This document shows positions 1 to 9,016 of a DNA stretch of 64,000 nucleotides, one piece after another. The notes below the pieces were generated by a model. That model saw nothing but the letters and a program-made list of their open reading frames with translations, had not been told where the DNA came from and ran no database searches. The translations under genes and the position numbers were made by a program. Location of the stretch: the NCBI RefSeq assembly GCF_018390515.1, contig NZ_JAHBBK010000002.1:663743-727742 (forward strand), read 5' to 3'. The stretch is from Mucilaginibacter sp. Bleaf8. Lineage in GTDB: Bacteria > Bacteroidota > Bacteroidia > Sphingobacteriales > Sphingobacteriaceae. Numbering within the stretch: the first letter of the stretch is position 1; the number at the start of each line of letters is the position of its first letter.

Positions 1-454
1 TATCCAGATGGCAAATTTCCCAGGGCTTTTTACAGGAAATATCCAGTTGTTTAGGCAGCTTAATGCGGTTGATGAGCATGCGGCGGCAGATGTACGGAAA
101 ATCGAACTCTTTAGCATTATGGCCGCATAATATCAATTTCTCGGACATGCCGTTCAACAGGTCGGCAAACTTGCCAAGCAAAGCGGCCTCATCATGAGAT
201 GCGAATGATTTTACTCTGAAACCTTTACCATTAGTAAATATACCGGCCGATATACAGATAATTTTACCAAACTCAGCCAGGATGCCTGCGCACTTATAAA
301 ACTCTTCGGGCGTTTCATCAACCCCGCGCTGGCGTTTGGTTTTGTCGGCCCATAGCTTTTGCATATGCCCGGGCAACTGATCGTAGCTGCTGTACTGTGG
401 TACAGTTTCTATATCAATCACCATTACGTTATGTAAATCAAGGGTCTCCAGCAT
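1..454 (-). CDS. 3'-5' exonuclease, PolB-like (partial, C-terminus outside window)
   Basis: The frame read leftwards from the ATG at 454 stays open to the window edge, giving about 151 residues of the N-terminal part. It shows a DIET stretch near residue 14 (Exo I, D-x-E of the DEDD superfamily) and a GHNAKEFDFPY stretch near residues 112-122 (Exo II), with a Phe-Asp-Phe-Pro arrangement typical of the stand-alone exonucleases related to the proofreading domain of DNA polymerase B. The expected role is metal-dependent 3'-5' hydrolysis of nucleic acid; the biological substrate of this stand-alone family is not settled. The Exo III motif would lie outside the window, so catalytic completeness cannot be judged. 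It is divergent from the glycosyltransferase at 687. Confidence 0.75.
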   Translation of the reverse strand, partial: MLETLDLHNVMVIDIETVPQYSSYDQLPGHMQKLWADKTKRQRGVDETPEEFYKCAGILAEFGKIICISAGIFTNGKGFRVKSFASHDEAALLGKFADLLNGMSEKLILCGHNAKEFDFPYICRRMLINRIKLPKQLDISCKKPWEICHLD

Positions 455-686
455 TAGCCTGTTTAAGTATATTAATCTGCAAAGTAACAAATTTTACCTC
501 ATGCAACGTAGCGCTACAACGTAATTAAGACTATTAGTATGCTTTTTTTACCCCAATACACTGCTTGTTATAAGCAAATGGCTTTATAAGCGTTATAGAA
601 GGGTGTGGTTTTGTTGAAGGTAGCTAGTGATAATTTACAATAAACGTTACCTTCGCAAATTATTAAGTAAGATACCTGTTGTTTAA

Positions 687-1412
687 ATGATTATTACTAA
701 GCTATCCGTTGTTATCCCGGCTTATAATGAGGGAAGAACCATCCACCTGATTTTAGACAAAGTAAAGGCAGTGAATCTGATTAATGATATTCAAAAAGAG
801 ATCATTATTGTAAACGACTGCTCAAAAGATGATACAGAAGAGGCGGTTACCCGCTATCAGTTGGCCAATCCGGATATAAATCTTCAGTATTATAAGCACG
901 AGGTAAACAAAGGTAAAGGTGCTGCACTACATACCGGCATTTCGAAAGCAACCGGCGAGTATCTCATTATTCAGGATGCTGACTTAGAATATGATCCACA
1001 GGAGTACAATGACTTGCTGAAGCCGGTTGTAGACGGGTTTGCTGATGTGGTTTATGGATCGCGTTTTATGGGCAGCAACCCTCACCGTATACTTTTCTTT
1101 TGGCATACTATCGGTAACCGCTGGCTTACCTTCGCATCCAATATGTTTTCCAATCTCAACTTAACCGATATGGAAACCTGTTATAAGCTTTTCAATACCC
1201 GGATGATTCAAGGGATACATCTAACTGAAAAGCGCTTTGGCTTTGAGCCGGAGGTTACACAAAAAGTGGCGCGCATACCTCGTATAAGAATATATGAAGT
1301 AGGTATATCTTACTACGGGCGTACCTATGAAGAAGGCAAAAAAATAGGCTGGAAAGACGGCTTCCGGGCAATTTTTTGCATTTTGAAATACGGGTTGTTT
1401 AAGGCAAAATAA
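687..1412 (+). CDS. Glycosyltransferase family 2 (dolichol-phosphate mannosyltransferase-like)
   Basis: 241 residues with the GT-A fold signatures of GT2: VVIPAYNE at residues 8-15, [10 protein letters not shown] at 41-50, the NKGKGAAL loop at 74-81 and the metal-binding DADLEY at 97-102. The order and the GSRFMG stretch near residue 125 resemble the DPM1/polyprenyl-phosphate glycosyltransferase group, which moves a sugar from a nucleotide donor to a lipid phosphate on the cytoplasmic face of the membrane. No C-terminal membrane helix is present, so it would act as a soluble or peripheral enzyme. The sugar and acceptor cannot be read from sequence. It is a lone plus-strand gene ending at a strong shared terminator (1441-1493). 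Confidence 0.85.
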   Translation: MIITKLSVVIPAYNEGRTIHLILDKVKAVNLINDIQKEIIIVNDCSKDDTEEAVTRYQLANPDINLQYYKHEVNKGKGAALHTGISKATGEYLIIQDADLEYDPQEYNDLLKPVVDGFADVVYGSRFMGSNPHRILFFWHTIGNRWLTFASNMFSNLNLTDMETCYKLFNTRMIQGIHLTEKRFGFEPEVTQKVARIPRIRIYEVGISYYGRTYEEGKKIGWKDGFRAIFCILKYGLFKAK

Positions 1413-1440
1413 GTTTATAAAAATACTATAAGTAGTTCTT

Positions 1441-1493
1441 CTATAAAAGAAAAGATCCATTGTTTATCAGACAATGGATCTTTTCTTTTATAG
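1441..1493. terminator. Bidirectional terminator with perfect 23-bp arms
   Basis: Positions 1441-1463 and 1471-1493 are perfect reverse complements separated by a 7-base loop (1464-1470). The arms end in T-rich and A-rich tracts, so the hairpin can stop transcription from both strands. It lies between the convergent ends of the glycosyltransferase gene and the 134-aa gene downstream of topA. Confidence 0.85.
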
Positions 1494-1531
1494 ATATTTT
1501 CCGATTAAACCTCCGGTGCTATAAATTATGA

Positions 1532-1936
1532 TTAACGAATCATTACGCCTGGCTTGTTCACTATCGGTATATGAATGAAGTTGGAATCAATAATGCTTTC
1601 GGGCAAAAAGATGAACTTCTTATCATAAATATCACGACCAATGTAGTAGCTCAGCCAGTATTCATTATTAAGGCCGAAGGTTTGTTCATCAATAGGCTCA
1701 ATCAGTGCTGATGCTTTACCTTCAAGCAATGGAATCATATGGCGCAAGGTAGAAGTTTTAACCTGTTTGCCCTCTTTTTCACCATAACCTTTTGACGTGA
1801 TCAGCACATTTTCAATAGGGTGGTCTTTTAAGTTTATCACATAAACATACCACAGCTTGGTTTCCACTGTTTCATTCTCGAGGGCAACGGCGATGGCAAT
1901 ATCTTCAACAATATTATCAGGCAAATCTTTTTTCAT
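1532..1936 (-). CDS. Conserved hypothetical protein (134 aa)
   Basis: I do not recognise a named family. A longer open frame reaches 2086, but its first 50 codons overlap the topA 3' end in another frame and are low-complexity shadow. The ATG at 1936 gives MKKDLPDNIVEDIAIAV and lies just after the topA terminator hairpin, so it is the better start. The product is soluble, without signal peptide or membrane helix, acidic at the N-terminus, with alternating beta-rich segments (LWYVYVINLKDHPIENVLI). It follows topA on the same strand but a hairpin with a T tract separates them, so it probably has its own promoter or depends on read-through. Confidence 0.7.
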   Translation of the reverse strand: MKKDLPDNIVEDIAIAVALENETVETKLWYVYVINLKDHPIENVLITSKGYGEKEGKQVKTSTLRHMIPLLEGKASALIEPIDEQTFGLNNEYWLSYYIGRDIYDKKFIFLPESIIDSNFIHIPIVNKPGVMIR

Positions 1937-1946
1937 GGCGTAAATC

Positions 1947-1970
1947 AAAAGCGCCTGCATGTGCAGGCGC
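1947..1970 (-). terminator. Rho-independent terminator of topA
   Basis: GCGCCTGC and GCAGGCGC arms around a 4-base loop (1951-1970) are followed on the minus strand by TTTT (1950-1947). The hairpin lies 10 bases after the topA stop codon and directly before the start of the 134-aa gene at 1936. Confidence 0.75.
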
Positions 1971-1979
1971 GTTATCGTG

Positions 1980-4361
1980 TTATTTCTTTTTGGTTGCTTT
2001 CTTAGCAGCTGGCTTAGCTGCCTTTGCAGCTGGTGCCGATTTTGCACCTCGCCCAAAACCTTTTTTGGTGTCTTTCGGTGCGGCATCAGCTAAAGCCTTG
2101 CACTGGTCGTAAGTAAGGGTTGTGGGATCGGCAACATCTTTAGGTATTTTAACGTTCTGTTTGCCAAATTCAATATACGGTCCCCAGCGTCCGTTTAAAA
2201 TTTTAACTTCCGGATCTTGGTCAAAACTCTTAATCAACTTCTCCGCATCTTTTTTGCGCTTCTCCTCAATGATTTCGACACACTGCTCTTCCGTCACACT
2301 CATTGGGTCAACACCTTTAGGTAAGGAATAGAAACTGCTGTTGTGGCGAATATAAGGGCCGAACTTACCAATGGCAACCGTCATATCCTTATCCTCATAC
2401 ATACCTACTTTTTTAGGCAGTTTGAAGAGTTCTAAGGCTTCTTCAAGTGAAATGGTCTCTATCATTTGTCCTGCACGTAAACTGGCATACAAGGGCTTCT
2501 CTTCGCCTTCAGCGTCGCCAATTTGTACAAAAGGGCCAAACCGCCCAATTCTAACAGATATTTTCTTTCCGGTTTCGGGATGTGCACCCAGTTCGCGTTC
2601 GCCACGAGCTTTGTCTGCAGTTTGAATGGTGCTTTCAACACCTTCATGGAATGGCTGGTAAAAGCTGCGAATCATTTGCGTCCACTCCTTCATGCCTTGT
2701 GCTATCTCGTCAAACTCCTTTTCTACGTTAGCGGTAAAATGGTAGTCTACAATACCCTCAAAGTGCTGAACTAAAAAGTCGTTCACTACAGCGCCAATAT
2801 CAGTAGGGAATAACTTACCCCGTTCGGCACCGGTGTTTTCAGACTTTTGCTCTTGCTTGATTTCGCCGCTTTTTAGCGTTAGCACCTGAAAGTTGCGGCT
2901 TTTGCCTTCCCGATCTTCTTTAACAACATATCCACGGTTTTGCACAGTGGAGATAGTAGGGGCGTAGGTAGACGGGCGGCCGATACCTAACTCTTCCAGC
3001 TTTTTAACTAAGCTAGCCTCGGTATAACGGGCAGGGGGGCGGGAGTAACGTTCGGTGGCGGTCATTTCCTGCAATACAAGCTGCTGCCCTTTGGCTAAAG
3101 GCGGCAGTATGGCATTGTCACCATCTTGCGTATTCTCGTCCTCGTCATCATTCGATTCGAGGTAAACCTTCAAAAAGCCGTCAAATTTCATTACCTCGCC
3201 GTTGGCTACCAAGTCTTCCTGGCGGGTTGAAATATCTATTTTAGCCGTGGTTTTTTCAAACCGGGCTTCACTCATTTGCGATGCAATGGCGCGTTTCCAG
3301 ATCAGCTCATACAAACGTCTCTCTGCATTGTCACCATCAACCGTATGCTGGTCAAAATAGGTTGGACGAATAGCCTCATGCGCCTCCTGTGCATTGGCCG
3401 ACTTGGTTTTGTATTTACGATGCTGATGATATTGCTCGCCGTAAGCCGACATAATTTCCTGAGCGGCAGCTTGTAAAGCAACTTCAGATAAATTAACACT
3501 ATCGGTACGCATATAGGTTATTTTACCGGACTCATACAGCTTCTGCGCAACCGACATGGTGCGCGATACCGAGAAACCAAGCTTACGGCTGGCTTCCTGC
3601 TGCAGGGTGGAGGTGGTAAATGGTGCCGCCGGCGAGCGTTTGGTAGGGCGTGTTTCTAATGACCTTACGGTGAACGCTGCAGCAATGCAGTCTTGCAGAA
3701 ACTTTTCAGCATCTTCCTGCTTGGTAAAGCGTTCGGGTAGTTCCGCTTTGAAAGCTTCACGTCCTTTGCCGAAAATGGCTACGATACGAAAAGCAGCTTC
3801 GGCCTTGAATTTATTTATTTCACGCTCGCGCTCCACAATAAGGCGTACAGCAACGGATTGCACACGGCCGGCAGATAAGGATGGTTTTACTTTTTTCCAG
3901 AGTACTGGAGAAAGCTCAAAGCCTACCAGCCTGTCCAGCACCCGGCGGGCTTGCTGTGCGTTTACCAGATTATAATCGATCTTTCTTGGATTTTCGATGG
4001 CCCGCATAATAGCCGGTTTCGTAATCTCATGAAAAACGATGCGCTTGGTTTTATCTTCTTTTAGTCCTAAAGTATCAAACAGGTGCCAGGAGATCGCTTC
4101 ACCCTCCCGGTCCTCATCGGAGGCGAGCCATACGGTTTCTGCTTCTTTAGCTAACTTCTTTAACTCGCTTACTATCTGTTTCTTATCTGAAGGTACCTCA
4201 TATTTTTGTGCAAAGTTATTTGCCAAATCTATAGCATCTTCAGATTTAACCAAATCGCGGATATGGCCGTAACTTGACTTTACCGTGAAGTCTTTTCCTA
4301 AGTATCCCTCGATGGTTTTGGCTTTCGCCGGTGACTCTACTATGAGTAAATTTTTAGCCAT
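1980..4361 (-). CDS. topA: DNA topoisomerase I (type IA)
   Basis: 793 residues, usual length for bacterial TopA. It relaxes negatively supercoiled DNA by passing one strand through a transient 5'-phosphotyrosine break. Visible: N-terminal TOPRIM start VESPAKAKTIEGYLG (residues 8-22), acidic metal motif SDEDREGE (81-88), AGRVQS (164-169), and the active-site block ITYMRTDSVN with catalytic Tyr283. A GIGRPSTYA motif lies near residue 455. After about residue 580 come repeated topoisomerase C-terminal repeats of the zinc-less type (GRFGPFVQIG, GKFGPYIRHN, GRWGPYIEFG) and a final Lys/Ala-rich tail of about 30 residues typical of Bacteroidota and some other phyla. The start MAKNLLIVESPAKAK is the family start. 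Ordinary housekeeping gene. Confidence 0.98.
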   Translation of the reverse strand: MAKNLLIVESPAKAKTIEGYLGKDFTVKSSYGHIRDLVKSEDAIDLANNFAQKYEVPSDKKQIVSELKKLAKEAETVWLASDEDREGEAISWHLFDTLGLKEDKTKRIVFHEITKPAIMRAIENPRKIDYNLVNAQQARRVLDRLVGFELSPVLWKKVKPSLSAGRVQSVAVRLIVEREREINKFKAEAAFRIVAIFGKGREAFKAELPERFTKQEDAEKFLQDCIAAAFTVRSLETRPTKRSPAAPFTTSTLQQEASRKLGFSVSRTMSVAQKLYESGKITYMRTDSVNLSEVALQAAAQEIMSAYGEQYHQHRKYKTKSANAQEAHEAIRPTYFDQHTVDGDNAERRLYELIWKRAIASQMSEARFEKTTAKIDISTRQEDLVANGEVMKFDGFLKVYLESNDDEDENTQDGDNAILPPLAKGQQLVLQEMTATERYSRPPARYTEASLVKKLEELGIGRPSTYAPTISTVQNRGYVVKEDREGKSRNFQVLTLKSGEIKQEQKSENTGAERGKLFPTDIGAVVNDFLVQHFEGIVDYHFTANVEKEFDEIAQGMKEWTQMIRSFYQPFHEGVESTIQTADKARGERELGAHPETGKKISVRIGRFGPFVQIGDAEGEEKPLYASLRAGQMIETISLEEALELFKLPKKVGMYEDKDMTVAIGKFGPYIRHNSSFYSLPKGVDPMSVTEEQCVEIIEEKRKKDAEKLIKSFDQDPEVKILNGRWGPYIEFGKQNVKIPKDVADPTTLTYDQCKALADAAPKDTKKGFGRGAKSAPAAKAAKPAAKKATKKK

Positions 4362-4493
4362 TAACGCTCAATTTTTTGCAAATAAAACACAAAGAATGTG
4401 AATCACAAATTCACACCCTTTATATTTTTTATCTTTTCAACACCAAAATTCAGGAATTGTTCACCCTAGGAAGCGGGGTAGCAGATAACCGGA

Positions 4494-5582
4494 TTACATC
4501 AGGAAGCCACCGCCCAGCAAATCACTGCCTTCATAAAACACGGCCGACTGGCCCGGTGCAATGCCTGATACATGGTGATCAAAATCTACTTTCATGTGTT
4601 CGCCCATTTGCACAATGGTACTTTCAGCACCCGCATCTTTATAACGGATTTTGGTTACGGCTTGTATAGGTTCGTTTATGTTTTCGTATTTAACCAGGTT
4701 GAGGTTGCGTACCCAAGCCTCTTTTTGTTCCAGTTCATCGGCAGTGCCCAGCACCACGGTGTTGGTAGCGGCATCTATACGGGTTACAAACATTGGGTGC
4801 CCCAATGCAATGCCCAAGCCTTTACGCTGGCCAATAGTATAAAAAGGATAGCCTTGGTGTTTGCCCACCACGGTGCCATTAGTAAGCACAAAATTACCCG
4901 GACCAACACGCTGGTCCAAATCCTCTACCTTATGGCGCAGGAAAGAGCGGTAATCATTATCCGGCACAAAGCATATCTCATAGCTTTCGCTTTTGCCAGC
5001 AAGTTCGGCTTGGCCCATTTCAAGCGCCATTTGCCTTATTTCGGCTTTTGTAAAGCTGCCTAAAGGGAATTTGGTACGTGCAAGGTTTTGCTGCGATACG
5101 CCCCAAAGTACATAAGATTGATCTTTGTTCTCGTCCCTACCTTTGGAAACTACATAACGACCATTATCCTGCAAGCGAATGTTAGCGTAATGGCCGGTAG
5201 CTATAAACTCACAATCCAATTTATCTGCACGTTTTAGCAGCGCCTCCCACTTGATATGGGTGTTGCACAATACGCAAGGATTAGGCGTGCGGCCAGCCAA
5301 GTACTCATCAACAAAGTTATCGATCACAAAATTGCCGAACTCATTGCGGATGTCCAGAATGTAGTGGGGGAAACCATAACCTACTGCCAACGCCCGTGCA
5401 TCATTGATGCTATCCAGGCTGCAACAGCCGGTCTCTTTCGAGCTTCCGCCCGATGAGGCATAGTCCCAGGTTTTCATAGTAAGGCCGATTACTTCATAGC
5501 CCTGCTCATGCAACATAATTGCTGCTACCGAACTGTCTACACCACCACTCATGGCTACTAATATTCTACCGTGCTTACTCAT
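4494..5582 (-). CDS. mnmA: tRNA-specific 2-thiouridylase MnmA
   Basis: 362 residues, full length. It adenylates and then thiolates U34 of tRNA-Lys, -Glu and -Gln, using persulfide sulfur delivered by a relay. Visible: PP-loop SGGVDSS (residues 12-18), the catalytic cysteine pair Cys103 (in NPCVLC, 101-106) and Cys204 (in SYEICFVPD), and the TGHYA and TIGQRKGLGI blocks of the family. The C-terminal region is the beta-barrel domain. The start at 5582 gives MSKHGRILVAMSGGVDSS, placing the PP-loop at the expected distance. No close operon partner. Confidence 0.97.
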   Translation of the reverse strand: MSKHGRILVAMSGGVDSSVAAIMLHEQGYEVIGLTMKTWDYASSGGSSKETGCCSLDSINDARALAVGYGFPHYILDIRNEFGNFVIDNFVDEYLAGRTPNPCVLCNTHIKWEALLKRADKLDCEFIATGHYANIRLQDNGRYVVSKGRDENKDQSYVLWGVSQQNLARTKFPLGSFTKAEIRQMALEMGQAELAGKSESYEICFVPDNDYRSFLRHKVEDLDQRVGPGNFVLTNGTVVGKHQGYPFYTIGQRKGLGIALGHPMFVTRIDAATNTVVLGTADELEQKEAWVRNLNLVKYENINEPIQAVTKIRYKDAGAESTIVQMGEHMKVDFDHHVSGIAPGQSAVFYEGSDLLGGGFLM

Positions 5583-5761
5583 TGTAATGCAAAGATAAGC
5601 TTTTGCCTGCGGCTGTAAAAAAATGTACAGTCAGACTTAGGTAAAAGATACTTAGTATGTTGGTTTCGGTATTAATTATAGGTTAACTTCTATTGTTAAT
5701 CAGTTACTTGTGTTAGTCACCTCTTTTATCTATTTAGATAAGGAGGCGGCTATAGAAAATG

Positions 5762-7129
5762 TTATTTGATGTAGACTGTCTTGATATTTACAAATTCATG
5801 AATGCCAAACATGCCCAGTTCCCGCCCGTAGCCCGACTCCTTGATGCCGCCGAAAGGTAGGCGCGGATCTGATTTTACAAGTGAGTTTACGAAGCATGAA
5901 CCTGCTTCAAGTTGGGTTGCCGCAATGCGTTCGCCGCGTTCTAAATCTTGTGTAAACACAGCACCTCCTAAACCAAATTGGCTGTCATTGGCAATCGCCA
6001 AAGCTTCGGCTTCATCTTTGGCAATGATGATGGAAGCAACCGGACCAAACAACTCTTCATCAAACGCAGGCATGCCTTTTTTTACCTGCGTAAGAAGAGT
6101 AGGCGGATAAAAGGCATGATTACCTTCGGGTATCTTACCACCCAACAGGCATTGCGCACCGGCATCTATTGACTTTTGTACCTGCTCGTGCAAGCCGTCT
6201 CGTAGATCAGGCCGGGCCTGCGGGCCTACTTCTGTATCTTTGCTGAGCGGGTCGCCCATCCGCTTACCTCGCATCTTTTCCAGCATCAATTCTGTGAACT
6301 GTTCTGCTACTTCTTTAACTACTACAAAACGTTTGGCGGCAATGCAGCTTTGGCCACTGTTTATTAAGCGGCTGTCTACACAGGTGCGTGAGGCATGTTC
6401 CAAATCGGCATCTTCCAAAATCAGATAAGCATCACTGCCACCTAGTTCCAAAACGGTTTTTTTGATTAATGATCCGGCTTTGGCTGCTACTTTTTGGCCT
6501 GCCTGGGTACTACCTGTTAATGTAACCGCCCTGATGAGTGGATTTTCAATAATGCCATCTACCTCGCTACTGCCAACTAAAAGTGTCTGAAAAACATAAT
6601 CGGGAAAGCCTGCCTGCTTTACTATATCTTCAATTGCTAATGCACAACCCGGAACATTAGATGCGTGCTTAAGTACGCCGCAATTGCCTGCTGCCAACGC
6701 TGGTGCCAAAAAACGGAATACCTGCCAAAAAGGAAAGTTCCAGGGCATAATGGCCAGCACAACACCAATGGGCAGGAAAGTTACGTAACTTTTCCGCGCA
6801 TCGCTATCAATTATCTGCTCCTTTAAAAAGCCGGCTGCATTTGCGGCGTAGTATTCACAAACAGCGGCGCATTTTTCCACCTCGCTTACGCCCTGGTTTA
6901 CTGGCTTGCCCATTTCAAGTGCCATCAGTTCGGCAAGTTCATCCTGGCGTTCGCGTAGTATTGCGGCCATGCGGTTCAGTAATGCCGACCTTTCGTTAGC
7001 GCTGGTAAGTTTCCATTGTAGCCAAGCTTGGTGTGTTTGATTTATTTTTTCGCTTACCTGGGCGCTGGTATGTGTCGTATAATTTTTGATGCTTTGGCCA
7101 TTAGCCGGATTAACAGATGTAATGCTCAT
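5762..7129 (-). CDS. gabD: NAD(P)-dependent aldehyde dehydrogenase, succinate-semialdehyde type
   Basis: 455 residues from the ATG at 7129 (an upstream in-frame ATG at 7168 adds 13 unlikely residues). Aldehyde dehydrogenase fold with PWNFPFW (129-135), LELGG containing the general base Glu228, and GQSC with the nucleophile Cys262; the C-terminus carries LPFGGIKESGYGREL. The overall pattern and short N-terminus match the bacterial succinate-semialdehyde dehydrogenase group (GABA and 4-hydroxybutyrate breakdown, feeding succinate to the TCA cycle). The symbol is a family-level call; related aldehydes are possible substrates. Lone gene. Confidence 0.85.
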   Translation of the reverse strand: MSITSVNPANGQSIKNYTTHTSAQVSEKINQTHQAWLQWKLTSANERSALLNRMAAILRERQDELAELMALEMGKPVNQGVSEVEKCAAVCEYYAANAAGFLKEQIIDSDARKSYVTFLPIGVVLAIMPWNFPFWQVFRFLAPALAAGNCGVLKHASNVPGCALAIEDIVKQAGFPDYVFQTLLVGSSEVDGIIENPLIRAVTLTGSTQAGQKVAAKAGSLIKKTVLELGGSDAYLILEDADLEHASRTCVDSRLINSGQSCIAAKRFVVVKEVAEQFTELMLEKMRGKRMGDPLSKDTEVGPQARPDLRDGLHEQVQKSIDAGAQCLLGGKIPEGNHAFYPPTLLTQVKKGMPAFDEELFGPVASIIIAKDEAEALAIANDSQFGLGGAVFTQDLERGERIAATQLEAGSCFVNSLVKSDPRLPFGGIKESGYGRELGMFGIHEFVNIKTVYIK

Positions 7130-7416
7130 ATAAATAGTTTTAAAAATCCTACTCTCACCGAAAGGCAATGCTTAATTGGCATTTATGCGCATTTAAAGCA
7201 GCTTTCGCAGAGCTTTATCGAATAAAATGCTAACAATTAATTTTGAAAAAGGAGTTAAAAAACTGTGATGATTACGTTATTTTAACAATAAAAATATTTG
7301 GTTAATGCAGATTAATTAGTGTAAACGAGCATTCAATAATTATTTTGCAAAAGTGATTTGAGGTATTGCACGATTTTTAGGGCCTGCTATTTTTGTTATA
7401 GTAATCCCTAATTAAA

Positions 7417-7509
7417 ATGAGCGTAAAGAATTTAACCTTAGAACAGAAGCTGCAAGGCGTTATACTGCTTATTATATGCTGTGTAGCAGCAATTAATTAC
7501 GTACTGTAA
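7417..7509 (+). CDS. Possible 30-aa single-membrane-span peptide
   Basis: ATG at 7417 to TAA at 7507-7509. The translation starts MSVKNLTLEQKLQGVILLII and ends CCVAAINYVL: a short charged N-terminus followed by one hydrophobic helix of about 18 residues containing a Cys pair. A TATTTTTG sequence at 7388-7395 fits the TAnnTTTG promoter element and lies 22 bases before the start. There is no other gene in the 7170-7530 gap. Short length makes chance possible. Confidence 0.4.
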   Translation: MSVKNLTLEQKLQGVILLIICCVAAINYVL

Positions 7510-7530
7510 TTAAGCTTTATAGGGCGAAGG

Positions 7531-7884
7531 CTATTTCTTTGAATAGTCGTGTCCCCAGTTTTTGAGCGAATAGTTCCAGTTGGTATCTGAAATATCGCCG
7601 TGCGGCTTTTGAGCCAGGTGGCGTTTAATATAGCCAACAACTTTTTGCATATGTTGATAATCGGCATCATGTAAATCACTTTTGTTTTTGCTAAGGATGC
7701 CGATTATTTTTTTGCCCGATTTATGACCGACGGACTCACCATCGCCACTATCCCAACCAACTGCCTTTGACTCGTCCGTTTTCAGCCACTTTTCAAGTAC
7801 CGAAGGTGTCATGTTCACCAGCTCTTTAAATTCCTGGTAAATACTCTTCTGTTCGTCTGAGTCAAAGTTTTTATGTGCAGCCAT
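7531..7884 (-). CDS. DUF3140 family protein
   Basis: 117 residues matching the DUF3140 pattern: an FKELVNMTPSVLEKWL segment, then SKAVGW, SVGHKSGKKI and a C-terminal helix ending in YIKRHLAQKP followed by TNWNYSLKNWGHD. The family is small, soluble and of unknown function; members often sit alone near stress genes and have been suggested to bind DNA, which is not shown here. No signal peptide or membrane span. It stands alone between the small peptide gene at 7417 and kdsD. Confidence 0.75.
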   Translation of the reverse strand: MAAHKNFDSDEQKSIYQEFKELVNMTPSVLEKWLKTDESKAVGWDSGDGESVGHKSGKKIIGILSKNKSDLHDADYQHMQKVVGYIKRHLAQKPHGDISDTNWNYSLKNWGHDYSKK

Positions 7885-7953
7885 AGCAATGATGTTTAGT
7901 TACATTAACATCGTTGCCCCAAGTTTGTTAAAGGTAACTAACAACCAGTATGT

Positions 7954-8889
7954 TTAGCGATTGTATATTTGGTAAGTGCCCGTCACGCTCCGGTGTTCCG
8001 GAGAACCAACCAGTATAGTGGCAATTTTACGGTCAATCATTAATTGTTCCGCATTGCTTATGTATTCGTCTTCGGCAATAATAATTGGGTCCGCAGTCAT
8101 CATGTCTAAAGGCTTAAGTGATATAGGGTCGGGATTGCGTATAAGTGCCCGGCGCAGGTCGCCATCTGTAATAATTCCCTTGATGTTGGATGGTTCGCCG
8201 ATGATGACCATACCTAACCGACCTTCGGACATACAAAGTAATAGCTCCGTAAAAGAGGCATCTTCACTAATAAAGGGCAGGCCATCGGTACGCATCAGAT
8301 CCTTCACCTTAACCAGCAGTTTGCGGCCCAGGCTTCCGCCAGGGTGAAAACGGGCAAAGTCTTCCGACTGGAATTCACGCGCCTCCATCAAGGCAACAGC
8401 CAATGCATCGCCCATTACCAGGGTTGCTGTGGTAGACGATGTTGGTGCCAGTTTAAGCGGACATGCCTCGTGGGTTATATGTACGTTTAAATGATAATCG
8501 GTGTTTTTAGCAATGGTTGACTGCGGATTGCCTGTAATGCTTATAACTACGTTCTTATTCCATTTCAGGAACGGAATGATTTTTAAAAGTTCATCAGTTT
8601 CGCCTGAGTAGGAGATAAGTACAACCAGATCACCCGGGCCAATCATGCCTAAGTCGCCATGGAAGGCTTCGCCCGGGTGCATAAAAAAGCTCGAAGTACC
8701 GGTACTGGATAAGGTAGCTGCAATTTTTTTACCGATAAGCCCAGATTTGCCTGCGCCGGATATAACCAGCTTACCCCGGCATTGCAATATTGCTTGAACG
8801 CATTGGGTAAACTGTTCGTCAATAAGATTGCAAACTTCCTGTAACGAATCTATCTCGTCTTTAAAAACTCTTTTAGCTATTTCTTGCAT
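7954..8889 (-). CDS. kdsD: D-arabinose-5-phosphate isomerase (KdsD/KpsF family)
   Basis: 311 residues: an N-terminal SIS sugar-isomerase domain (about 35-180) with GAGKSG (45-50) and SYSGETDEL (93-101), a conserved HPGGSLGRKLL linker near 182-192, then two CBS domains to the C-terminus. It converts ribulose 5-phosphate to arabinose 5-phosphate, the first step of Kdo synthesis for lipopolysaccharide. It lies downstream of kdsA on the same strand with a 127-bp gap, so the two consecutive steps' genes are clustered. Confidence 0.93.
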   Translation of the reverse strand: MQEIAKRVFKDEIDSLQEVCNLIDEQFTQCVQAILQCRGKLVISGAGKSGLIGKKIAATLSSTGTSSFFMHPGEAFHGDLGMIGPGDLVVLISYSGETDELLKIIPFLKWNKNVVISITGNPQSTIAKNTDYHLNVHITHEACPLKLAPTSSTTATLVMGDALAVALMEAREFQSEDFARFHPGGSLGRKLLVKVKDLMRTDGLPFISEDASFTELLLCMSEGRLGMVIIGEPSNIKGIITDGDLRRALIRNPDPISLKPLDMMTADPIIIAEDEYISNAEQLMIDRKIATILVGSPEHRSVTGTYQIYNR

Positions 8890-9016
8890 TTTTATCAGGT
8901 GCCGGTTAGTAACCTTAAAATGATTGTTGAACGCTTATAGTTGCGAAACTTGTTAGCTAAGCAAAATTGCTATACATCAACAACCAAAGAATGCCAGCGG
9001 GCTACTATTTGAAGAA

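Noticed and set aside
1937-2086. N-terminal extension of the 134-aa protein
   Set aside because: Overlaps topA in another frame and crosses the terminator.
5719-5746. Terminator after gabD
   Set aside because: Imperfect inverted repeat without a T tract; too weak to list.
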